Source of the DNA: Diphasiastrum complanatum
Lineage: Eukaryota > Streptophyta > Lycopodiopsida > Lycopodiales > Lycopodiaceae
Direction: 5' to 3'
NCBI GenBank assembly: GCA_029204225.1
Contig: CM055097.1
Span: 58,067,722 to 58,131,721, forward strand
Length of the DNA: 64,000 nucleotides
Below are positions 11,528 to 25,090 of this stretch, piece after piece. Within the stretch, counting starts at the first letter, position 1; each line of letters begins with the position of its first letter. Both the position numbers and the translations under genes were made by a program. The notes below the pieces were generated by a model. That model was not told the origin of the DNA. It searched no databases and saw only the letters and a list, made by a program, of their open reading frames with translations.

Positions 11528-14500
11528 TCAGATCGCTGTCCGCACAGCACCCTGTGCAAGCTGTCGCTTCATTTCAGCCGCCTTGCCTGTTCCTCTGAAA
11601 TAGCCATATACTTCCTGTAAAAACAGTGTGTGCATTCATCCTATACATCAGTGATATGTTAAGAGTATAGTCATAACGTAGATAAAGAGGGAGTTATCAG
11701 TCTTAAATCCTCCCATCCACGTAAAACTTCATTGAGCTCAATTCGGCACATTCCTCCCTAATGCACATCAACAATCGAAGATATCCCTATACTATGCCTT
11801 TCATTGATACACATATATGGAAGGTCAAACTCACCATGGTTAAAGTTAGCCCAACATGCATAGCCAATTAAATGAGCTTGTAGATCCTCAAGCAACTACC
11901 AACTAAGATAAGTTAATCTGAATTATCTTCCCATGAGACGTAGATGACCATGTCCCCCAATACCAGAGGCCTAAAGAATTACTAGAACAGAAAAACGTCA
12001 AAACTAAACCATAACTAGATGACTTGAAATCGATTCAAAGGACAAATTCCTAAAGCCCAATCTTTAATGCTCAAACCCAGAGTTCTTTTTTGCTGCCTAC
12101 CAAGGCCAGTATATATGGAAGTATTGGGCAAATCCGTTGCATATATTTCACGTATCTGTTGAGATATGCTCTATAATATCCAAAAGAATCTAGTGAGCAG
12201 TTTTATGCTCTATGGTGTCATCTTCAGTGCACCATTCTTGTGCTCGCATTGATACTGATAGAACTCATTTATCCCCAGTTAAATGAGCATTCAAAGAAGA
12301 GTCAATGTTAAGCTCATTAAAGCCTTCCTTTTTTGACAAAGATTGTATTTCGATTCACTCATCTCACTGATTGGAATACATCCAAATTTCAGTATGACAG
12401 CCTATTGGTGTCCTTCATGTTAATATCAAAACATACGTACACAAAGTAAAATCTTAGCCAGCAACTATCACTTATGTTGTATCGGTATCCAACCACAAAT
12501 TGCCATCTGAGCTCCTGATTCATTAGATGTCCTGATTTTGAAGCTTTCTTTAAACCTCAGAGGTTAAACTTACACATCTTCCTATAATTATTGGAAATCT
12601 TGTTAAGATGGATAAAGAGACCCGAGTTATAGCCAAGTTTTTTAAGGCCTCCTGTGAGGAAGTAGATGGGCAGAATGCATACACTAAGATATTCGCTCTG
12701 CAGACGATGTAACACACAACAAAAAGACTTATATGACTTTGAAGGTGTGGGTTACTTAACATTGTGTGAATATATGATCTTGAGATTTGTTCTTCAGTTC
12801 ACAACTGGATTTAAGCCAGATAATAAAGTTAAACTGGCCAGCTAGCATCATAGTCTGACAATGTAGACTCTGTTTGAAGTGGTTACAAATTATGCAAGAA
12901 ACACTGATCGGGGCATGAGACTTTTGTAGGAGCCGCTGAAGGAGTATGCAGTTATCAGCACCAAAACTAGTCGTACATTTTCTGCTTTCTAAATGAAAAT
13001 CACTCCACACATTTATATCCAAGCCTTACTTAGTATAACTTCATAGTTCATTTCTCTGCTCTTACTGCCTTTACACTCATTCTGAATAAGGCAAGCGGTC
13101 TTGTTTTACATCTTACTCCCTGTAAGGATGACAATAAATTCTCAAATGAAATTATCTTATATATCTGTACATGACCATTTACAGATGAATCATTTCAAAC
13201 ATTCAAATAGGGAAAGCATTCCTTTACCCGTACAACCCACAAGCTGAGCAACGACTCCAAGCTGAATAGGATACCTCCAATAAGGTAAAATATCTGCAGT
13301 TTCATTTAACAAATATGAAAGGAAATTATTAATGTCAGAATCAGCTTCTGTCCACTAAGGCTTTAGGAAGGCAGAGCCTTTAGCTGAAAGCCCAACAATA
13401 GTCAGAGACAATTATTACGATTGTCGAAAGCAAGCAGAACACAGCCACTAACCCCAATGACAACACTTTTGCCAAAGATGTCAAAGAGTGGTAAAACTCC
13501 CCTGCACAAAAAACGAGACTCTTATCAGGTACTAACTTACTTCAAAGACCATGTATGCTGTGGACAAACTTTAACTATGCTGGAAAATATCTTTGACGTT
13601 TTTGAGATCAGTTAAAGATTGAAGATTACTAGCATATTCTGATCTCCGCAATCAACATGGAAACAGTTGCCTAAAAAGTTAAGCTAGTAGTAGTTTTCTC
13701 CTTATTACTTGCTAGAAAATGATATGCTAACTCACGCTAAAGATCTTCCTTTGAAGACAATGGGAGGTGCCACAGCAGCCAAGATACAGAAACCAATATG
13801 AAGCTGTATAGGACATCACAAAAACACAGATAGCTTAGGTTACTTACCACTTATGGCCTACATCTACCTTTCTGACAAAGTGATGAAAAAAGAGAACAAA
13901 CATTAAAGTTCATACTTCACTGCAGAAACATGATAGTTTACAAGCTTACAAAATATGTGAGAAAGAACCATCCAAACTTCAATGCACTTTCAGTCCTGCA
14001 GATATGAAAAGGATATGCTTAGGTTGCTAAACTGGACAAGCATTTACGCAAGAAGGTGTGTAAACTATAATTCAAGCTGCCTGCTTGCAATCCAATTATG
14101 AACGTAAACAAAGTATGTTGAGAAGATTAGCAAAAAGGATTCCGCAGACAACCACATTCGAAAGATTCCCAACATAAAAACCAATACAAGTTGTGATTTC
14201 GGGATTTACTTACTTCCTTGCTTACTCTACTTACTTCATTGCTCGATACAGAGGCCTGTACCACAAAAGGTATGAACCAGGCACACCTGCAAGTGCATAT
14301 ATGATGGCAAGAAACCATATTTGGACTCCTGAAAACCAAATAAAATCTGATCAGTTCTTCTGCAAGCTTCAGATAGAATATATGCCTGTCGAGCAATAGA
14401 ATGACCATATAAAAGAATAGGATATCTTTGCTAAAACTGTAGCTGGGAAGGACCTTGAATCTACACAAATTGAAACTTTGTGAGGAAAAGGATTTACCAT

Positions 14501-17500
14501 AAGATGAACTCACTGTATGTTGAATCCATGCACCAGTTACCGCAATGAAGTTCCATGTCAGACAAACCATAATACCTACATAGTTATAGCCCATTAGACT
14601 TCAATAAGCTCCAACTTCATCGGAAACAGAACAATGTTCAATCGAACACAACCACATAAAATATTCAGCGAAGTCCTTATTGACGGCAACAATAAATCAA
14701 AATAAAATTATCTGTAATGAGATGAAAAGAAGAAAAGGGTAGATACCCTCAAGATGATCTAAGGCCTACAAAAGAAACATATCCCAGGTATATATATCAT
14801 GGTCCGACACAAATGAATCTACAAGCAGTAGCCTGTGTTGCAACTATCCAAAAAAGACACTTTCAATCTACTTTAACATACCAAGCCAGCTCATGTATGC
14901 AAAATACAGCATACGCTGCAAGTGCACAGGAATGTCTTTCTCAATGTCATGATGAATAATCGGAAAAAATCTCGGCCAATTTTTGTCGTCAAGTACAATG
15001 CCAGCTGCCATGTATTTTCACAGATTAAGATCCAAGCACTTCCAACTACTAATAATATTCTGTAAATAGCATCTATTAAAGAGCACTCAATCGGCTTAGT
15101 CACATATAAATGTGCTGAGGAAAGCAGAAAAATCTAATGGTTGCCCCAAACATACTTACCTCGTGCAGCAGCCTCTTCCTTACGTTTCAGTTCCTGAAAT
15201 GATCAAATCAAACAGTAAAGGCTTACAAATCAGCAAAGTTTTCCTGCCTGAAAATAAGCATGCCATTCATATTGCTTTTGCTGTAAAAAAGCAGGAGATC
15301 TATAAAAAGAAAATGGCAGCATCTCTCTGTACAAATAGCAGCAAGCTGGAAACATGAAAAAAGATACAATGTAAAAGCTCAACGATACTCAAAAGTCATG
15401 AAATTAACAAACTTTGTAAACAATAAGAGAAGGTACCATATGTAGTACAAGAGAACAAGTAAGGTTCTATTGGCACCACCATAGAGTAAAAATTTCAAAA
15501 GGTCTTCAGAGTTTGCTGCTTTCCAAACTTGTGATGTACAACGCATCACATTTATTCTCAAAACTGTGGCCAATTTTCAATTTCATACCTAAAAGCTTAA
15601 TCAAAAAGAGATGCAACCTGTCAAGTGAAGAACGTTGTTTCCTAACCATTTCACAAACCTATGGTAATAACATGGAGGAACCTTAATGTCAAAGTACCTG
15701 CTCTCTCTTCCATAGTTCATCTTCCTTGTCCTTGAGCTCTTTCTCCTTCCTTTTTAAATCCTAGATTCAGATCAGAGATCAGAGAAACATGTTCATTGAA
15801 ACTAAGACAGTCTCTCCTCGACACCATCTATACAAACAAATACTGAATCATGTGAAGCTCTAACTGTTCCCAAGTAACCTTTAATCAGGAGCACACAAAT
15901 GTAGTATGTACGCAGTTCCCATTCCTCACAAACCTTTGTAGAACCGAAAGGGATATCTTCAGTTCCATCTCTTGCAAAATTTGTTCGCTCCAGTGGAAGA
16001 GGTGCAAGCCTTGAATTTGTCACTTGTGGTACAGTGTTCAATTGCTGCAATTGAAGGAAGCAATATCATCATCTATGGAGGCAAGCCTAACTGCGACTTT
16101 TGTTCCATAGACAGCTTTGAGACTGCAGCATCAAGTTGACTACATAAATCCTTTTCACAAATACAAAACTTTCACCGACAGTGTAATTGTCACAATAACC
16201 TAAACCTCAAATTCATTCAGTTAATCAACAATAAACATGATGCAGAAACACAGATTATTTGGGTAGGAACGCAAAATGTGAATGTTAAACAGCCAGCAAA
16301 ACCTTGTAAGTTCGAGCTGAGTCAGAAAAAAGGCAAGAAATCTTTTTCAGAACCTTAATGAAGGTAATACTGACCGAATTGTAGAAGGAGCCACCACCAT
16401 GAAATGGATTCCCGGAGATTTGTGAACGAATGACTGGATCCTGTTAGTGACACTCAAACTTAGGTCTTTAAAAGGTCGAATTAAAATCCAATAGAAATGT
16501 CTAATTTTCAAGCAGAATAGAGAGTCTAAGTGCTGTTCCATAGGAACAAAATCAATTGCAAAGAGAGACAGTAAAAGTGAATAGAAAATTATTACATCAA
16601 ATGCAACAGAAAGGAGCTGAAAAATTAATGCAAGTGAGAAAGACTTGCAAAAATTATTTGAATCTTTATTTAACTGTTACCATAACCAACAAAGCCTCTC
16701 TGGTAGTTTCAATTGATGACCAATGCAACGTGTCCAAAGTCAGAAACATGTCGAGATAGAATACTATTACAGGGAAATTCATCATTACTTTAGAACATGG
16801 TTGCAGCAGAACGTGTTCTACTACAAGCACGTTCCGGAACGAACGTTCTCAAACGTGAGCGTTCTAGACAGTGGAACATAGTCCCAAACGAATTTTTTTG
16901 TTAACGGAAGAACATTAATGGTTGGAAACAATTCTGATATTTTAATAAATGATTTGTGTGTATACTGCTAGGGGGTGCAGCTGGAAGTACTTTTCCTACA
17001 TGTGACTCCATGCAATAAGTACTCGTCGTAAGCTGTAACAGGTCCATCTCAGTCCGTTGATCATCTGTAAACATCCATGTCATCATTGTCTAATGCATGG
17101 AGACATAGAAGATCATCCTCTAGATCATGTAGCTCCACCTAGCAATCTGATGTCTGGGCATGAGGTCACTAATAACATATCCCTACTCACATCATTAGAT
17201 AATGTACACTGAAATATCTACAAATGGAGATACGCATGTCTCACTAGCATATAAGTCTTTGGAGGAAATCAACATGTTGCAATGAAGAGGTCCAGTATCA
17301 CCACCTCAAAGCATGATCCATATGTATCTAGGCTCTTGGTGTTCAACTAAAAGAGATGGTCATAGAGAGTTTCTTGATAGACATGCGGCACCACCTGAAC
17401 CTCCACCACTTGCTGATTTGACCTCCTCTTTGAACACTGATTCCCATATAAACCTCTCCCCAACGCTCATGAGTGTCCATGAGAGACAAGGAGTAAATAC

Positions 17501-19686
17501 CAATACAATTCCAAAAACATATCCAAAATGGCTGGGAGTAACTAGACTTATAAAAATGAAAGTAATTGTCGTAGAATTCAGTTTTAGTACTATTTTCACT
17601 ATAAATTAGCTAATTCTTTTGACAATTCCCCTTAATAAATATTTTCAAGGAAAAGTAAAATTAAAAATCATAATTCTCCACTGTCCAGTTTTGCATTCCG
17701 ATGTAATGATGCCTTGAAACTATAATTCAGCAGTTGTTGATAATAATATCAAGTTTCTTTGCCCTATATATCCAGAAGGTTTCTTTGAGGTCACATTCAT
17801 GCAAAACTCCATACTGCATTTTCAGAAAGCCAATTCAACTAAAAATCAATAAACCTCAAAATGGAATACCATGTCATTTCCATTCAATAACATTAGCTTC
17901 TTCAAATAGCTTCACTGTCTTATGCATCTTCATTTTTTCATCAATGGCCAGCTTAATATGTCCAGATTCAGAAAGCAAAGATGAGCTGATAGAGTAATTA
18001 TTACTGCCAAAAGTATAATCAAGGAGTAGTACTTAAAGATATAACATTTTGGTCTCCTTTGCTAGCAGTGATGGCTATTTAAGTCATCATCGCAAAGTAT
18101 AAGATTTTATGTGACTAGATGCACCACATCTTATTAGCTCTAAGCAATTTAGGACCACAACTATGGTATAGATCTTCCCCTTATAAAACCAATGATTGTG
18201 ATATTTTTTGTAGGCTCTACAACCATCCATTCATTACACAAATCGTAAGTTACCCTTTCTCTATATCTAATCTTCACACCATAATTGCAATTATCTTCCA
18301 CCATAATTGCAATTAACGTTCCAAAACCCGTTTAAGATTCCAGGGTTAGGGTTTTCTGGTATTATAATTTTTTTCTCTGTTGTTGCATTTTTTACTTCTA
18401 GGTTTTTTTTGCTTCTCCTTGAAATTTTTCTAGTAGAACTATCAAAAAAATGAGCTAAACTACAATAAGAGTGGACATAGGTTTCTATGAAGACCTGCTG
18501 GAATTGTTCAGAATGTTTACCTGAAATTTGCATTATTGAAGTATACTGCAATGGAGGCCCTGCTAGAATACATCTCATTGGAATATTTGTATCAAAAATA
18601 GAAGAGACTTGAAATTATTAAACATATAGTATGTTTCAAGACGAAAGACTATGACAGTCTGTCTTTCAATTTGTGACATTTGGTGACATATTCTCAATTG
18701 AGCATAGATGATTCTGAGATACTACATTTACTTTATGACTAGCAACCGACCAACTTAAAGCCACGCAAATTCGCTGTCAAAAATTTTCCAGCATCCTAAT
18801 AACAAAATTTCCAGCGGAAACATGGTTATCCTAAGAATAAAGATTAAAAATTTTATTCCGGAACGTTCTTGAACGCAACTATGCTTCACACTATTGTTTG
18901 TGCTGCCTGTTGCACCCTAGATGCACACAATTCACGAAAACGGCCTCCGAGCAATGAATTCTACCTAAATATGTAGACGAAATACTAAAACTCAAGAATG
19001 AGATGCCCATACTCAAATAAATTTAACCCAAACATGTAGACAAAATACTCAAAGCCAAGAATGAGAATGCCAGACTCAAATGCACATTTGAGATATTCGT
19101 TGGATATCGACAATATTTTTCTGAATCCAAAGTGAAAACATGGATTTTAGCACCTCTAACATTAAGTACATTATTCCATAGTAAAAGATCGCCCCGTTGC
19201 TCAAGATTGTGGACAAGGTCAAACACTTAATACATGAACCTTGACATCAGCACTATTATACCAAAGCATGCAAGACCATCCCTAGGGACCTGATGCCTCA
19301 TTTCATGCATTTATACATAGTATGTAGAAGCTGATTGTCTGGCCTGTTGGTGAGGACTTCCTTACCACTGCTTGAGTTCAAGGGGCTCGAATTCAATCAG
19401 TTGGACGAATGAGGACGTACAAGAAAAATAAATAGCTGTATAATGAGCCACGACTCGTTCTTGACAAACTAGTCTTTGACTGACTTGTCAAAAACGTAGC
19501 TCGCAAGTTTCATAGTTATTGTCTGAATCGTGCAACGAGATGCTGCATTAGCAACAACCATTGGACATATATATTTCCTACAACAAATTCAGATCTCAAG
19601 ACGATTAAATTTAGATTCAAGCCACTCACAGAAAAAGGGTTGACATCCCCCTCCTCGAACGGATTGCTGTCGTACTGACGAGCCAT
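11528..19686 (-). CDS. SCAMP: Secretory carrier-associated membrane protein, 13 exons
   Basis: SCAMPs are four-pass membrane proteins of the trans-Golgi, plasma membrane and endosome system, with roles in vesicle traffic. Coding exons (minus, 5' to 3'): 19686-19630, 16440-16375, 16044-15934, 15760-15698, 15193-15160, 15004-14882, 14575-14498, 14328-14235, 13995-13950, 13803-13736, 13501-13453, 13293-13228, 11614-11528. All introns are GT-AG and all phases agree, giving 942 nt and 313 aa with a TGA stop. Visible features are three NPF motifs (residues 8-10, 16-18, 30-32), a charged coiled coil (about 79-105), then [12 protein letters not shown], four hydrophobic segments, the cytosolic loop WYRPLYRA between TM2 and TM3, and a tail with [13 protein letters not shown]. 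Met 19686 fits family starts. An in-frame Met at 19707 would add seven residues. It is slightly longer than the Arabidopsis family, partly through SSSYG before TM2. Confidence 0.95.
11615..13227 (-). other. SCAMP last intron
   Basis: A 1.6-kb intron between the exon encoding TM4 and the final exon. No coding, RNA or repeat feature was recognised within it. Confidence 0.7.
16441..19629 (-). other. SCAMP intron 1 with palindromic repeat boundaries
   Basis: This 3.2-kb intron is the longest in the gene. Short palindromes GTTCCGGAAC and GAACGTTC occur at 16831-16848, and TTCCGGAACGTTC at 18856-18868. The 2-kb stretch between them may be an inserted repeat, but no transposase or LTR signature is visible in it and the ends match only over about 11 bp. 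Confidence 0.45.
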
Positions 19687-20240
19687 TCTGCTAGAACTCC
19701 TGGACAAGCAGATCTTGGATGCTTCTTACAATGCTTTGATATAATTTTCCGGAGATTCAATTCAAACCTGGAGATGCACACGCAATGCTATTTGCGGCAG
19801 ATGCTTGAAGCAGACTTTGATCCTCAATACAAACTTCCAGAAAATACACAAAAAGCTGCACCAACAGCCGATAATGTCTCCAGAGCAGCAGATGAACTCG
19901 AAAGCGAGTAGCCTATAGCCTTAGAATTCATAAAAGAAGCTGTAAGACGTCCAAGAATTGCTTCAAAGCAGCGGTGATGGATTAAACGGCAAGAAATCTA
20001 CTACCAAAATTTCCGCAATTTACAATTATTGCAGGGAAAAGTAGCACTGCAGCATTTTTACATTATATGAACAGTTTATGAGAAGCATTTGACATTGCCA
20101 GATTGAGGCGCAAGAGACCTGTGACAGTAACGATCCTCGTCCATCGTCGAAGAACGATCGTTCTTATGCAGAATGGAAGCTCGAGGAAGCTAAAAGCAGA
20201 GGGGGAGAGAGAACGAGCTGGCGGGTCACATGCCGCCTAA
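19687..20240 (-). promoter_or_regulatory. SCAMP 5' UTR / promoter region
   Basis: This region lies upstream of the SCAMP start codon. It is less AT-rich than its surroundings near 20100-20240 and contains a purine-rich stretch (GAGGGGGAGAGAG type). No clear TATA box on the minus strand could be fixed, and a 5' UTR intron is possible. The role is assigned from position only. Confidence 0.4.
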
Positions 20241-22300
20241 ATGTATCCCCATTACGTGCCAAGATATCCGGAAAAGGGTCTTAATTGCTTGAGTTTTGCA
20301 GTTGGTTTTCAATTTCAGTTGGGGTTGGGGCATTGGAATTTCAAGATATGGGGAGCGTGGAGCATGGAGGGGACTGGGAGACAATGGTGCCTGGGCACCT
20401 TGTATAAAACATTCTATATTTTACAAAGTTTTAGAATGAATGGACCATATCTTCTTCTTGAGATTAAAAACAATGATTGATTCCACATAGAATCCTCCTT
20501 GGTTTGTCTAGCTATGGCATTGGGAACCTTATATATTCCATTTCTCAATATCATCCTAGTATTATCTCGAGAGAGGGTCCCACACCTCTCATATACATAT
20601 ATACATATATATATATATGGCTTGGGACATGGAAAGGTGGAAATCTCATGTTGGTCTATATGTAACAACAAGGGATGTTGGCCATCCCTCTAGTCAACCC
20701 AAGTTATATACGTCTCCATTCATGTCAAGCAAACAAAGCAAGCTATTGCATTTTCAAAGGTCATATATCTATTTAAAGGCAAAATTGACTAACCTCAAAT
20801 TAATTTGCTTGACAGAAAGAGGAGGGGGGGTGCACATACATACACCTAGACATGTCTTTGATCAACAACAAAAAAATTAAACAAGATATAGTCATATTGA
20901 GTGTGCAAGACTACCAAACTATGCAAGCTCAATCAAACCTTTGCCACTACATTGTTGACATCTTGGAGACTTGTGCACCATGTTTAGAATTTGCCTATTA
21001 CTTGATGTGCATTTTATATTTGTCCATAGCAAATGCTAGTACAATATGTCTAGAATGAAGCACCATAACCACATTCAAAAAATTATATATTATTGTAGTT
21101 TTACATACATTTCTTGCAACCTATCAAACAAGATATAATAAGCCTCGCTACCAAGTAACAAAACATTTGACAATTCTAAATGATTGTAATGTTTCGAGTC
21201 GTTGCATGTTATTCTAACAAGGTTTGGAACCTCAATCACTATTGTTAGTCAATTCTTTGAGAGACATCTAGGCTCGCCTTGAAATTTGAGGCAAGCCTTT
21301 ACCCTCATCGAGAGGAATATGTAAATGATTAGATAAGAATGAAAACGTGGTTCAATTATCAAATATAGCATGTGTGAAGTAATGCTTTGAAGCTGGAAAA
21401 CTATATTAACGAAATTTGAAAGTTAGGATAAGCAATGTGATACAAAGCTTTATATGAATAAGTGATACATTAACTAGGTAGTTCAATATTAGTATTTCAT
21501 ATATTCATCATTACGTCTATATTGTTCGCACTTTTATAGTATGTCATGAAAGTAGATAGTTTCTTGAAAATCAATAAGGCTCCTTAGAGGTGGAGTTCAC
21601 TCAACTCAAAGTTTGAACTATCTACCAGATCTACATGTCCTAGTGATCTGTAGACAGATGACAATCTAGATAATTGCTAGATTTATAACTTTGAATCATC
21701 AGCTTGAGTCTTTCTCACTTATGGGATGTACAACTTGCATTTTTCTGCTCAACGGAAACATTTTGTATCTCTCTTGACACTGATGTTTTTCCTAGATTGA
21801 AACTCCACGTTGTTTTATACTAAGAAAAGAGTTTTTTTTTTTTTTACTGTGAGAAAATTTTATCTTACAACCATTTGTATTTAGATTAGTGGATTGTTTG
21901 CTCTTGAGTTTCATGCATATTGATGTACATGATTGATATTCATGTGTTAAGTGGCCCCTCAAAAAAATTGAGCAGCATTGTCTTGCCTTGGGCAGAAATT
22001 TCTCAGAGGAATGAAATCTCTTTGATTTGGCAATAGACTTTATGCTATAAGCCCTAATAGTATTTTCAAGAACAAAACAATTTCTTTTTATTTTTTAGCT
22101 CAAGGAATGCTATTTAGATAGGTTTCCACCAAGCTAAAGTCTGCTTACTTTTGTATGAGAAAGTAGGATTTTTATTTGATTGGCTCTGCTCTTTTGTGCT
22201 TGAATGCATTTGCTCTTCAACATTGGAGAAGTGGTAGATTGTCAATACATTGGTTTGTGTACAAATGCATGAGCCAATGTTTGTGCATATGGACTGCACC
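20241..22300. other. Intergenic, nothing recognised
   Basis: No gene or retroelement motif was recognised on either strand. It includes an AT dinucleotide run near 20593-20620. Confidence 0.55.
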
Positions 22301-22667
22301 TACCCTTTGGTTTGGATGAACTAAGTAGGAGATGCCATGACATTTGGTTTGTGCAATAAACTATGGATTTAATGGCTTAAGAGTTGGTGGGTGGGCTGGT
22401 AGTTGAAAATTGTATTTGTTGTTTTCTATGTCAAGGCGCTATTAAAGAAAATAAGTGTCGAGTCAAAATAAGTGTCGGGTTAAAATAGGCTCAAGTCGAT
22501 TCGATTCGTCGACCTATGCCAAGATCAAAATCCATTTTGATACTCAAGGGTCGAACATAGACTTCGATCTTCTGTGCATATCTTTTCGATTTTTTTGGGC
22601 TTTGAGCATTTACAACTTCAAGATGCTCATTAAAAAGCGGTTTCCACTTGAGCTTTGAAATCCAACA
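22300..22667 (-). mobile_element. Copia 3' LTR, minus orientation (outer end unknown)
   Basis: Read on the minus strand, the LTR starts TGTTGGATTTC at 22667, directly after a polypurine tract. The distal end (lower coordinates) was not found, so 22300 is only a nominal limit. The LTR contains two near-identical words, AAATAAGTGTCGAGT and AAATAAGTGTCGGGT, on the plus strand near 22450-22485. Confidence 0.5.
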
Positions 22668-22676
22668 CTTCCCCTT
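22668..22676 (-). other. Polypurine tract
   Basis: AAGGGGAAG on the minus strand lies immediately before the LTR start TGTTGG. This marks the 3' end of the copia internal region. Confidence 0.6.
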
Positions 22677-22759
22677 AATGTGGATCCTGGAATTTTTTTA
22701 TCTTCAAATTTAAAATATTATTAAATCTGATATGGTTGTCTTGCGATAGTGCTTTGGTG

Positions 22760-23815
22760 AAATAATCTGTTGCCATAAAATTACCTACATTAAATGAGTG
22801 AAACTTCCTTGTTCTTTACCTTTTCCTTGAGGTAATGATATCTTTTTTTATATGCTTGCTTCAAGAGTGAAATATCGGATTCAAGGATAGTGTTATTGTG
22901 CTTTGATTGTCACAATTGAGAATTGTTGGTTGTTGTTGAGCAAGGTCGATATTTGCTAGCAGGTTTTTTTATTGTCTCCTTGGTAGCATTTGTCGTAGCA
23001 TTGTATTCTGATCCTATTGAAGATAATGCTAATGTGGTCTATTTTTGGCAGTTCCAAGATATTGGGCCTTGGTTGAATAAAAAGACAAAACCAGAAGTTG
23101 TTCTTCTGGTGTAAATATCCCTTGCCCCTTCTCCATCTATGTATCCTTCAAGAAAATTTATAGATTGGCTACCTCCGTAGCAGATGCATAAGTATTTGGT
23201 GGCTTGAATATATTTCAAGACTTTCAAGAGAGCTTTCTAGTGTGTTATCCCTAGATTGGAAAGGGATTAAGAACTTATGGAGTATGGTAGACCGGGTCCA
23301 GTGCATAAAATAGCATACATCAGTGAGCCTACAATGGAATGAAAAGGATATTGCTCCATAGCCTCCTTTTTTGTTTGTTTTTGTGGGCATTGCTCCTTTG
23401 ATTATTTCAATCATGGATCTGTGTAAAGAAGATCGGTTTATAATTGGACATGCCATATTTACTCAACATATTTGTGAAATATCACTTTTGATTGATGAAA
23501 TTCAGTCTACTGGGTCTCTGTGAATCTGGGTTCCGAGATAGTGGGCTAGGCCCAAATATGTCATCTCGTACTCTTTTGCTAGCATGCCTTTGACATCCTC
23601 CAAATCTTTCAGATCATTACTGAATAACAACGTATCATCAACATATAAGGTGCTGATTATGAAGGAAGTAGAAACAAATTTAGAATAAACATTCGAATCT
23701 GCTGAGTTCGAAATAAAGCCATTATTGATAGAAAATTGGTTGATTTTCCAGAACCAGGCCCTTGGAGAGTCTTTCAGTCCATAAAGAGAGCTTTCTAGAC
23801 CTTGCATACAAGGTG
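22760..23815 (-). pseudogene. Copia reverse transcriptase and RNase H fragment
   Basis: This is the distal pol region of a copia element. On the minus strand it first reads LESSLYGLKDSPRAW (RT fingers/palm), then ISTLYVDDTLLFS with the catalytic YVDD, then LGLAHYLGTQIHRD. After frame changes come IVGSLMYAILCT, LKVLKYIQATK, TTSGFVFLFNQGPISWNCQK and ALSSIGSEYNA, the RNase H domain with its Glu. It ends near YHYLKEKVKNKEV before the polypurine tract. RT is truncated upstream at about 23815, so gag, protease and integrase are missing. Several stops make it non-functional. Confidence 0.85.
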
Positions 23816-24080
23816 CTCTTGACCCTTGAGCTCGTATCCTTCTAGTTGTGAATTTCGGATTTCGGATTTTTCAAACGACTAAATTTCTTTCGTTTTCACC
23901 TCTGAATTGAATGTTGTAGAAATGAAAAGGGTTCATAATGACAAGATGAACATTGAGCAATTATTAAAGTTTAGAGTTCTCAATTGTTAATTGTTGCATT
24001 GTACCATCTTTAAAATGGGTGGTTGTGGAAAACAAGCACTTGATAAAAACAATCCACCTCAAAAAAGTTTTCAACAAAAG
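23816..24080. other. Junction region
   Basis: Short non-coding stretch between the truncated copia RT and the gypsy gag relic. No LTR or primer site was recognised. Confidence 0.5.
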
Positions 24081-24082
24081 AA

Positions 24083-25010
24083 TTGCCAAAGAAACTGCAA
24101 ATTTCAAATCAACATAAAGTCTTGAGAGTGCAACTTCAAGTTACACAAGACTTAATCCTACGAATGTTGCAAAACATGGAGAAGAATTGCGAAGCAGATA
24201 AGGAAAAATGGTCAAAACTATTCGCTAGTCTACCCTGTAAGCAGGATAAAATTGTAGCTTCTGACCAAAGGTGTAATGAACCATCTCAATCATCACAACC
24301 ACCACTTGTCTCGCATAATGTGGAGTATTCTCCTCAAGATCATGCTCGAAGTATTCTTGATAAGGGAAAACAAGTGTTACGAAATCATGTCGAATATCAA
24401 GCCAGAGATGAAGTTGAAAGAGAAGCATTGGATCCATGAGTTCCACAATAAACAAGGTTTCATGAGCAACGAGAACAATTGTATGGTAGACAATACAAGG
24501 AAAAAATTACTTTTCATAAATTCAATGGTGATTCTACGACCATTGACTTTGAGAAACGGTTGTAAACCGGATCACTACTTCACTTTGTTTGACAAACTTG
24601 ATCCAGCAAAAATTATCTTTGCTACGATCCATTTTGAAGAGGAAGCTTATAAGTGGTGGAAAAGGAAAGAGAAAAGCTTGCAAATAAATGAGTGTAACAA
24701 GCGAATTAGTTGGCCTTTATTCACAAATGCTTGCATTAGTACTCTTAAAAGGCCATTTCAAGATGATGAAAACTTCAAGAAATGGACAAAGATACGCTAG
24801 AGAGGCTCCATTCAAGAGTATAATTTTGAGTTTTGGAGTCTAACTTTGAAGCTCCCTACAATTTCTGATGTCGATCATCTACGAAGATATATCCAAGGGC
24901 TACAGTCGGATATTGGAGCTAATGTAGCATCCCGATTCTGCATTGATTTGGATCAAGCTATGCAGGTGGCTCTTAAAATCGAACCTAAGTATACTAGGAG
25001 CTAATACTAA
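24083..25010 (+). pseudogene. Ty3/gypsy gag relic, copy 1
   Basis: This is a degenerate gypsy gag. A 118-residue frame (24083-24439) is followed, after stops and frame changes, by HKFNGDSTTIDFE, then PDHYFTLFDKLDP and FEEEAYKWWKRKE. These are the hallmark pieces of the Retrotrans_gag domain (a hydrophobic helix and the AYxWW motif). Later comes a segment reading GANVASRFCIDLDQAMQVAL. The same gag family recurs at 60370-61060 with clear nucleotide similarity. There is no zinc knuckle or protease downstream. At about 25010 the sequence switches to an unrelated minus-strand frame. Confidence 0.75.
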
Positions 25011-25090
25011 GCCACACGTTTTATATACTACATTCGTCTCCGAGTTCTGTGCATAGTGGAATATTGAACACATATCAAACAATTAGGAAG

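Noticed and set aside
17313-17609. Overlapping plus and minus ORFs in SCAMP intron 1
   Set aside because: They overlap on opposite strands, have no motifs and lie wholly within an intron.
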